Positions 57,116 through 64,000 of a stretch of DNA of 64,000 nucleotides are shown here, piece after piece. The notes beneath the pieces are model-generated. The model was not told the DNA's origin and did no database searches. It worked only from the letters and a program-made list of their open reading frames with translations. The translations under genes were made by a program, and so were the position numbers. Every line of letters begins with the position of its first letter. The stretch's first letter is position 1. Source of the DNA: Floccularia luteovirens (taxonomy: Eukaryota; Basidiomycota; Agaricomycetes; Agaricales; Squamanitaceae); NCBI GenBank assembly GCA_009739215.1, contig VSJF01000011.1:1297317-1361316 (forward strand), given 5' to 3'.

Positions 57116-58644
57116 ATGGCCAGCGATCCCAGGGTACACAAACCTCGCCTACCCAAAGCTTACACAGACCAACAGTTGGCATTTCTCAAGAGGTTGTTGC
57201 TTTTATCGTTCGTTCTTTACCATAAAGTCTTCAACTTGTTCTTTGTAGCCACCTCCCACAATTTGAGAGACGATCGCAAGGTTCAATACGAGGAGATGCG
57301 AAGAAATTTGCTCTTGAGCGTGCCTCGGATTTCATTGTGCAATTCGGGCTCCCGGAAGAGTTTGTCGGAGTCGAGGAGTCAGAATCGCGATTCAAAGAAG
57401 TTTGTTGTCTTCTAGTTCTCCTTACAAGTGTCCTGACCACGTCCTCGCCAGCAAATATACAATTGGTTTAAAAACACCATCGGTCGCAATAGGCGAAAAC
57501 TAGAAGGAAGACCAAGATCAGCAAAGAAGGTTGCAGAAAAGGGTACCTTCCCCATTCTTCGCTCAACAATCCTTTCTTATCTAACCATCACCTTGTAGCT
57601 ACTAATGACCTCGGTTGGTCTGCAAATGTTGCCCCTACAAATGTCGTGCCATATCCCCAAGCAGAGTCCAGTAACAGTCCTGTGAATCCATCACAATCTA
57701 TTATCTCACCTATCCAATATGCGGGGTTGCAGCCTAGCACAACAATACCGCCTCTTCCAACAGCCAACCAGACATCCCATAATCATGCCATAAATATTGG
57801 TATCACTCAAAATACCCTACGGGACGCCTTTCTCCAGGGCCTTGACTCTTCAACCTTGGCCACAATGATTCAATCTTTCGTACTAGCCAATCCTTCGTCT
57901 ACCCCACTGATACCAGTAGTCGTTGCTCTATTCGACGCCATTTGTGCAGATTCAAGTTCGGGGCCTCTATTGAATAGAGATCCACACCCATACCTTCGAC
58001 GTTTTCTTGATGCATCTATTTATTTCACATCTGTAATTGTTCATGCTGGAGTCTCCGGGCCTTTGGCGGGACCGCGTGCTCTGCAGATGCAGATACGTAG
58101 AATGTCAACTTGGATTCCTAATGCTCCTATCTCCCAAGGGCCTTCCTCACAATCAACATCGGCATCATCATCCATATCAGATGAAATGCAACGCATTGCA
58201 AATGATAGGCAACGGCGCAAGGATCATATACAATGGGCACGCATTCATGCTGCCGCACTAGAACTGGGAATGCTTGCCATGGGCCTCGTGGGTGATGCTG
58301 ACAATAGTGGCTATGCGTATGCGATGGGCAGAGCATTTTCTGAGATGGTAGCGAGAGATGCTGTTTGGGAGGCTGATGAAGTTGAGTGGGTTGCTGGTAT
58401 ATGTGTTCTAAGAGCTGTCATCAGAACTGCTGTAAGAGGCGATCGTAGGCAACGGAACGAATATGATGAACTCCTCAGGACATATGAAGGCAGATGGAAA
58501 GAGATTAAAGATGAAGCTCGTCAAGCTCTCGTCACTGTGAGTGTTCCATAATGGAGTGGTATCCGCTCAACTCATCATTTTGTTTAGGAGGTACTTTTGG
58601 CTGCAAAAGATGACTTGGCAAGATTAGATGAGTCATTGTCATAA
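57116..58644 (+). CDS. basidiomycete protein with homeodomain-like WFKN motif
   Basis: Spliced N-terminal exons read KPRLPKAYTDQQLAFLKS, then HLPQFERRSQGSIRGDAKKF, ALERASDFIVQFGLPEEFVG and QIYNWFKNTIGRNRRKLEGR. The last stretch resembles the third helix of a homeodomain (WFxN followed by basic residues). The whole block resembles a family of uncharacterised Agaricomycete proteins with a helical, homeobox-like N-terminal module. The long third coding exon (from about 57600) holds a Pro/Ser/Gln-rich linker and a helical region: DAFLQGLDSSTLATMIQSFV, PHPYLRRFLDASIYFTSVIV, RKDHIQWARIHAAALELGML and EWVAGICVLRAVIRTA. It ends EVLLAAKDDLARLDESLS. DNA binding is inferred from the WFKN helix only. Confidence 0.7.
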
Positions 58645-58782
58645 GGGTACACTGTCCATTGTCATCACTACCACTGTGTGTATTTCTTCGTTCGTATCCT
58701 CTGTATTCACATACCTACCTTTGTATAATACTTGTTTGTAATACCCAAAGGCGCTACAATCGTAAAAAAAATGCATATAAAA

Positions 58783-61183
58783 TTATACGTAGGTATCAAA
58801 ATGGTCCACTACTCTCTGTAGTACATCCTCTGCATGCTTCCTCTCGACAAAGCTACAAGGTTATGGTGAGTCTGACAACAATTGTTTTATTTTGCTTTGA
58901 AGCTTACCCATGTGGTTCTCTTGGATAAATTACCAACTGCACACTTTCTCTTCCTCTTTCTCCTGCCTTTCTTTTCAACCCTCTGTAGAAACCAATCGCT
59001 TGTCCTACTGGAACTCGCTCATCTTTTTCGCCGTGCAATATCAGAACTGCTGTCGTTACTCCAGAAACTGCATGTATTGGGCTGCGTTTTCTCTGATCAT
59101 TTCCGGGATCACCTTGATTCCATGGTGCCATTTGTCCAATCTCTGTCTGGGTTCTATCAAACCAAAGTTCTTGAACATTTTAACCAAACTTACTTCGAGT
59201 TCTGGTGATCCAGACTCACAAACCATCCCTTCCCAGTTGACTGCGCCTGCCCCGACTATTGCTGCTTTAAATCGCGTCTTCGTCTTTGTGACTCCCCAAG
59301 CTGTCAAAGAACCCCCTAATGTGCTCATGGATTTAATTTCGTTCTTCATAAAATCAAAGGGAAGACTATACCGTGGCTCCATCCAGCAACTCCGAGTCTT
59401 TCGGGGTCTGCCAATCCTCGTCGAATGACCTCGTCAATCATACTCTCGCAGTCTGGCCAATCATAAGATCCGATTCCTGTACTGGCGGAATGGGCAAAAT
59501 CATGGCCACGACCCTGACCTGGTTTGGTATGTGAATCGCCTATTTTCGTTGAAAAAAAATGCGAAATGAACTCACTCCCTCTGTAATTCGGTGATATCAC
59601 CAGATATCCAGATGATGCCAGGAACTCGCGCCAGTTACAGAAATATGGCATGTAATCTGGATAATGGTGAGTCGCATAAGATGATCCACGTCGAATTATG
59701 ACACAAACCTGGGATATCCCGCCTAATTATATTGGTTAGATTTTGAGTAGATCAAGATTGCCAAATGTACTTACCGGTATGGCCCCCCGTGGATGAAAAG
59801 GATTGTGGGCAAGCGTCTGTTTCCGTCTCTGTATCCTGGAGGGTATCTTACTAGTCCACTTAAAGGTGTTCCATCGTTTGTAACCCATCGGATAACCTCG
59901 GTCCTTATTTCTACTGCGTCGGCCAGCCATTGTAGATGCGAGGACAGTTGAACCTTCTTCTTAATCTTGCCAAATTCTGTAGTGCGGCCTACCCATACGT
60001 TCGGTGGTTCATGACGAGGGCCGGAACTCAACACTGCAGCAAAGGCAAAGGACACAGTCCCATCTTCAGCAGTGACCTTCTTCGCATCCCATGCTCCAAA
60101 CCATATCGCATCTCCATCCGTTTGATATAAGGTAAAAGCCGGCTGACCCGATCTTGGGTTATCATTTGACAGACTGATGACGTCGATGTGTGTCTCAACA
60201 TCATTACAAACTTCTACTGCGATCAATCCATCGTTTTGAAGGTTCTTGTCGCTGGTTTTCATGTCTACTATACGAACAGCATCTTCGTCACGGCCGTATA
60301 ACTTGTCTTCTTCCGCCATATTTTCGTTCGCGGAGCACCCAGACAAGGAATGAATAAACAAGGTTCTGGCATCTAGTGGATTATGAGGTTCATATGATTG
60401 TAAAGTCGCGACGCGGCCAGATGGCAACCAGATGTTCTGTCCAGAAGGAGAACGAGGATAATACCCCATAGTTATTGCCCTCTGCTCGGGAGTCTCCACA
60501 GCAATGCTCTCCATCAAGACTTTCATCTCCGAATATTCGCTTCCTCGGTTTTCTCTGAGGCGATACAGCAGTTGTTTGCTATCTCGGCTCCATGTAGCAT
60601 GTTCGACATGCATATCATCGCGAATACCTGTTAAATGAATGATTTGCTTTGTATACAGATCGAACACCTTTAGCCGAGACAGCTTGATCTTTTCTCCCAT
60701 CACTTTAGCATCATCTCTATCCTGCAACTTTCTAGCTTCTTCCTCCGTCGCTTCATCGATGGTGGTGAAAGCAATATATCTCCCATTTGGTGATATCTCA
60801 AAACCTTGGATGCCCATCTTGCTCATGTCCGTTGATATTATATCCGGTTCCTTCTCTACCCCCGCGCCCTTGCCAGGCTGAAGCACATATATATTCCCTG
60901 GTCCGCCAGGATGCAGTCTATCGGATAAGAAATATACCTCTTTTCCGTTTGGATGCCAGACCCCGGCTCTGTCATTGTATTCACCATTGGTCAGCTGCCT
61001 TGCGCTATATTCTACATCGGTGTTGGCAATCCAAAGTTCGGAAAGCGGTCTGTTGCCTGACTTATAGAAGGGTTGTACCTGGTATAGTACTTGCATTCCA
61101 TTGGGACTGATTTTCACATCTCGGACCTTGGTCGTTGATGCGATACGCTGTGGTGTGTGGGTTATAGTTCCGTGGGCTAGCAT
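58783..61183 (-). CDS. S9 family serine peptidase (acylaminoacyl/dipeptidyl peptidase-like)
   Basis: S9 peptidases combine a beta-propeller with an alpha/beta-hydrolase domain. The N-terminal 470 codons form one exon with propeller-like repeats (VRDVKISPNGMQVLYQVQPF, NDRAGVWHPNGKEVYFLSDR, GFEISPNGRYIAFTTIDEAT, VEHATWSRDSKQLLYRLREN). The hydrolase part has LPTILFIHGGPY, FLASSGYLVISPNYRGS and GRGHDFAHSASTGIGSYDWP. The catalytic triad is visible: Ser in LGVAGWSHGG, Asp in LILHGEKDERVPVGQA and His in YPREPHGF. An intron interrupts the nucleophile elbow between GWSHG and GSLTAWG; another (about 47 nt) precedes TEIGQMAPWNQGDP. The last exon ends DHFDTYV. No signal peptide is seen, so it is probably cytosolic. 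It is the gene closest to the telomere. Confidence 0.9.
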
Positions 61184-62390
61184 GGTTCCTCTCGGAAAGA
61201 CAAATGATGGGGGTGGTGCTAAAAGTGAGGAATTTGACGTTCTATATAAGGGTCTTTTATAAGATCCATCTACTTGAATGCTTTTGCACTGATTGGGTAA
61301 TTAGGTATCGCTTAGCCATGCAACTGGTGGTGCGAAACATTGTCTCGTGTGTAACTAATTTTGCTTCACAGATACGCGTGACTATTAGTATCTTCTCATG
61401 ATGGGGCATACGAAACGTCCTGGTAAATTTTTTCCAAAATACCGTGAGATCCGGACGTAGGGAGCATTTCATACCTCTGGTTTCCAATTGGATGATGTTG
61501 GAACATGGATCAATATCAGGAGGTTGCTCCACGTCTTTGTCGGTCCAAGTTAGAAGTAAGGGTATTATTCTACCTTTTGAGATAAGAGTGTCTATCAAGA
61601 CAATTATGAGTATTTAGTAGTACCATCAGCAAAAAGGTCGCAACTGTGTATTGCAAGATCGGCCTTTCAAGATAGCCGGAAGTATACTTTTCTTGAAAAG
61701 GTGACACAATCATGTAGACTAGTTTCCAATCAAAACGTCTAAAAAATTTCCGGGTTTTCGGTTGTTTTCGGTTGTTTCTCGGTTACCGGAAACTGAAAAC
61801 CAGGCAACCGAGAAACACATTGTAAATAGCAATTTTACTGTGCGAAAAATACAAAAAAAATACTAATCTACCCAATATCTGTACAGTATCTAATTGCCCA
61901 TAATAAATTCATGTGCGTGATGGTCAACAAAATGATTCACAAAAAAAGATTAACCAGTCCATTTTGGAGTTTAAACTCGAAAATACAGTATAAAATTTTG
62001 CACATATGAGTATCTAGGATTATAGTATATATATATAGGATGTTCTATGTAAAAAAGCTAAGCAATTGGTGGTTGAGTTTTTGAGATATAGAGAGTATAA
62101 GTTTTTGACTACACCCATGTGTTTGTCATAGTCGATAACATGAAGTCAGATCTAGCACAGCCTTTTTGATCGCATCAAAACGCGCATCAAAGTTTATTTC
62201 AGCAGTGTACAACTCACATTTCGCATGGTATTTGCTCTACGCACTTCAGTTTTCGACGCTGCCTTTCGCAAATTTGCACAAAGATTCTCCTCAACAATAC
62301 TTTTCGATCGATACCGCATACGAGTATTTCCGTTCACTCGTTCTGTTTAAAATCGACGTTTATCCAACAAAACATTCCTTAATTAATCAT
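61184..62390. other. subtelomeric non-coding DNA
   Basis: The stretch is AT-rich with no gene. A minus ORF at 61257-61598 reads TDKDVEQPPDIDPCSNIIQL and other protein-like text but matches nothing I know; it may be a relic. An inverted repeat lies at 61774-61816 and a TA microsatellite at about 62023-62039. Confidence 0.5.
61774..61816. repeat. inverted repeat able to form an 11-bp hairpin
   Basis: GTTTCTCGGTT (61774-61784) pairs with AACCGAGAAAC (61806-61816) across a 21-nt spacer. Immediately left are near-copies of TTTTCGGTTG in direct orientation. It does not sit after a recognised gene. Confidence 0.6.
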
Positions 62391-62397
62391 ATCACAT

Positions 62398-62914
62398 ACC
62401 CCCCTTGCACATACCCCTCTTGCGCATACCCTCCACGCATACCCCCCTCGTATACCCCCCTCGTATATCCTCCTCGTATACCCTCCTTTTTTATACCCCC
62501 CTTTTTTATACTCTCTATGTATACCCCCCTTGTATACCCTCCTCATATACCCCCCTTGCATATCCTCCTTGTATACCCCCCTTTTGTATACCCCCCTTGC
62601 ATACCCTCTGCGCATACCCTCCACACATACCCCCCTTGCGTACCCCCCTTGCACATATCCCCCTTGCACATACCCTCCATGCATACCCCCCTCATATATC
62701 CTCCTTGTATCCTCCCCTTTTTTATACCCCCCTTTTTTATACCCTCTGCATATACCCTCTGCATATACCCCCCTTGTATACCCCCCTTGTATACCCCCCT
62801 TGTATACCCTCCTTTTGTATACCCTCCTTTTGTATACCCCCCTTGTGTACCCCCCTTGTGCATACCCCCCTTGTGCAGAAGGGTATATGAGGGGGGTATA
62901 TGAGAAGGGTATGC
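62398..62914. repeat. C-rich subtelomeric minisatellite (13-bp unit with 15-bp variants)
   Basis: About 35 imperfect units of the type TTGTATACCCCCC run from about 62398 to 62878. Most are 13 bp and some 15 bp (with extra TT or AC). Variation is mainly CCCCCC/CCCTCC and TTG/TCG/TCA/TTTTT before the ATAC. From 62877 the unit appears in opposite orientation (AAGGGTATATGAGGGGGGTA to about 62914), so the array ends in a short inverted stretch that can fold back. Because 13 is not a multiple of three, long Tyr/Pro/Leu-rich ORFs open on plus and Gly/Tyr/Arg-rich ones on minus. These are repeat artefacts, not genes. The minus strand has many runs of five or six G. Confidence 0.9.
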
Positions 62915-63855
62915 ACAGAGAAATACACCAGGTTATTTCAGTCTTCTTTATTAATGTGTTGTACTGACTCAAAATTTTCTTAATTTTTCTTAATTAGCTT
63001 TGGGAAACATGCAGTAAAGAGGAGACACTGAAATGAAAGAAGAGAGCATTGAACAGTATGTCATCTTTAGACTTTGTTTTTTTTACTTAGTTGATTGCTT
63101 TTAGATTAAAGGGAATGGACTTTTACTGTATTAGACTAGATTAGATTGTACAAAAGTAGATTATTTTTTCAATCATATGACATTCTCATTAGATCTGATT
63201 AGATGCTTGTTTTATAGGATTAGTTCCTGTTAGTTGTTGTTTGATAGCTCATCTAATTACATCCTCATATTGCACAAAAATTCTAAAAAAAATGAGCAAG
63301 GGGCCAAAGGTTCTGAAGTGGGTTGCAGAATGAGTGTAGTTAGTAGGAAACTGACCAACTGTGTGGGGAACTAATCCACACTTTCAGTTTCATACTTATA
63401 GTACTCATCAGGGTCAAGAGTTTCCATATTGGTCTTACCAAGCAATTAATGCTATTGGTTAATCAAAAATTGCAACATATTGCATCATTATCTGGGTCTA
63501 GCATGCAATTGATGAGTGTTAACATCATCAGTGATTGCTTGTTGCTTTCGATGTTATTTGTCAATAGGATAACAGTCCTCTCAGTGGAACTATTACTGGA
63601 CTGGTACATGTTACAATGTGACAGATGGGCGCCTCTGTTACTAACCACAGATTGGGTCTCTAGACAACTAGTCTAGGACTAAGACTCAAGAATGTCGAAT
63701 ACATTCTTGGAATGAACTTGCAAAGGTTTTGTGTTCTTGTTATTCTGTTACTTGAATATTCAGATGTTAAGAGACTCATTGAGAGAAGAGAGGGGTTTTA
63801 TTGTAGAGACAAGTAAACAGTAGTACAAGAGAGTCAACACTAAGATCAAGCTGGA
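62915..63855. other. unique AT-rich subtelomere next to the telomere
   Basis: No gene is recognised in these 940 bp. Scattered ATTAGA/TTAGAT words occur around 63128-63205. A 75-codon ORF at 63449-63676 has no domain. No RecQ-type helicase, transposon end or rDNA is seen. Confidence 0.5.
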
Positions 63856-64000
63856 GGTTAGGTTAGGTTAGGTTAGGTTAGGTTAGGTTAGGTTAGGTTA
63901 GGTTAGGTTAGGTTAGGTTAGGTTAGGTTAGGTTAGGTTAGGTTAGGTTAGGTTAGGTTAGGTTAGGTTAGGTTAGGTTAGGTTAGGTTAGGTTAGGTTA
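63856..64000 (+). repeat. telomere: 29 perfect GGTTA (TTAGG) repeats
   Basis: From 63856 to the last base the sequence is GGTTA repeated 29 times without error. The unit is five bases (TTAGG), one G fewer than the common fungal TTAGGG. The G-rich strand runs 5' to 3' toward the right end, the expected polarity for a right chromosome end. The array is cut by the window edge, so its true length is unknown. Confidence 0.92.

Noticed and set aside
61257..61598. 113-codon minus ORF upstream of the S9 peptidase
   Set aside because: It has protein-like composition, but no family, no signal peptide and no in-frame splice partner. Kept only as a note in the subtelomere entry.
62166..62972. Long ORFs on both strands rich in Tyr/Pro/Ile (plus) or Gly/Tyr/Arg (minus)
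   Set aside because: They are translations of the 13/15-bp minisatellite. A unit length not divisible by three opens several frames on both strands. No conserved domain or plausible gene start.
1..64000. CRISPR arrays, phage, or bacterial operons
   Set aside because: No direct-repeat/spacer arrays and no Shine-Dalgarno spacing. Genes are intron-rich and eukaryotic throughout.

Overview
The window is nuclear DNA of a filamentous basidiomycete, most likely an Agaricomycete. Genes are broken by many short introns of about 45-70 bp with GT-AG ends. Gene content is fungal (Pma1 proton pump, Erg6, Rrm4, Ycg1, Mad3, Hem14), and several families are typical of basidiomycetes (calpain-like proteases, Hmp1-type CsbD proteins, a homeodomain-like protein with a WFKN motif). 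The right edge is a perfect (TTAGG)n array running to the last base with its G-rich strand pointing outward. The window is therefore read as a chromosome end followed about 64 kb inward.

Layout, left to right. 1-801 is an uncertain partial ORF. 1.5-2.8 kb: MAM33/p32 (-), with two apparent frameshifts. 3.8-4.8 kb: Pcl-like cyclin (+). 5.1-8.4 kb: PMA1 (-). 9.0-9.6 kb: decayed ERG4/ERG24-type sterol reductase. 10.5-12.5 kb: NMD3 (-), divergent from UGGT (12.8-19.2 kb, +). 19.4-20.0 kb: RAD6 (+), followed by a diverged tandem copy of its 3' end. Then, all on +, calpain-like protease, YCG1 (three apparent frameshifts), HEM14 and CLF1. 33.1-38.0 kb: two small CsbD-like proteins alternating with two Old Yellow Enzyme-type oxidoreductases (all -). 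38.2-39.5 kb: dead kinase. 39.7-41.7 kb: mL59 and Aly/REF (+). 41.9-52.4 kb: AIP1, RRM4, a candidate small secreted peptide, MAD3 and an MFS transporter (all -). 52.4-55.7 kb: no recognisable gene. 55.7-58.6 kb: ERG6 and a homeodomain-like gene (+). 58.8-61.2 kb: S9 peptidase (-). 61.2-63.9 kb: subtelomere with a C-rich minisatellite. 63,856-64,000: telomere.

Most genes are housekeeping and functionally unrelated. Local themes: sterol biosynthesis (ERG6 plus an ERG4/24 remnant); a cluster of probable stress genes in which the two CsbD-like genes share a TGACGTCA (CRE) promoter element; and RNA biology (NMD3, CLF1, Aly/REF, RRM4).

Exon structures were worked out by hand from splice signals, reading-frame continuity and remembered family sequence. 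PMA1, NMD3, HEM14, RAD6, HMP1 and mL59 close exactly in frame. No searches were run, so names rest on motif and family recognition.
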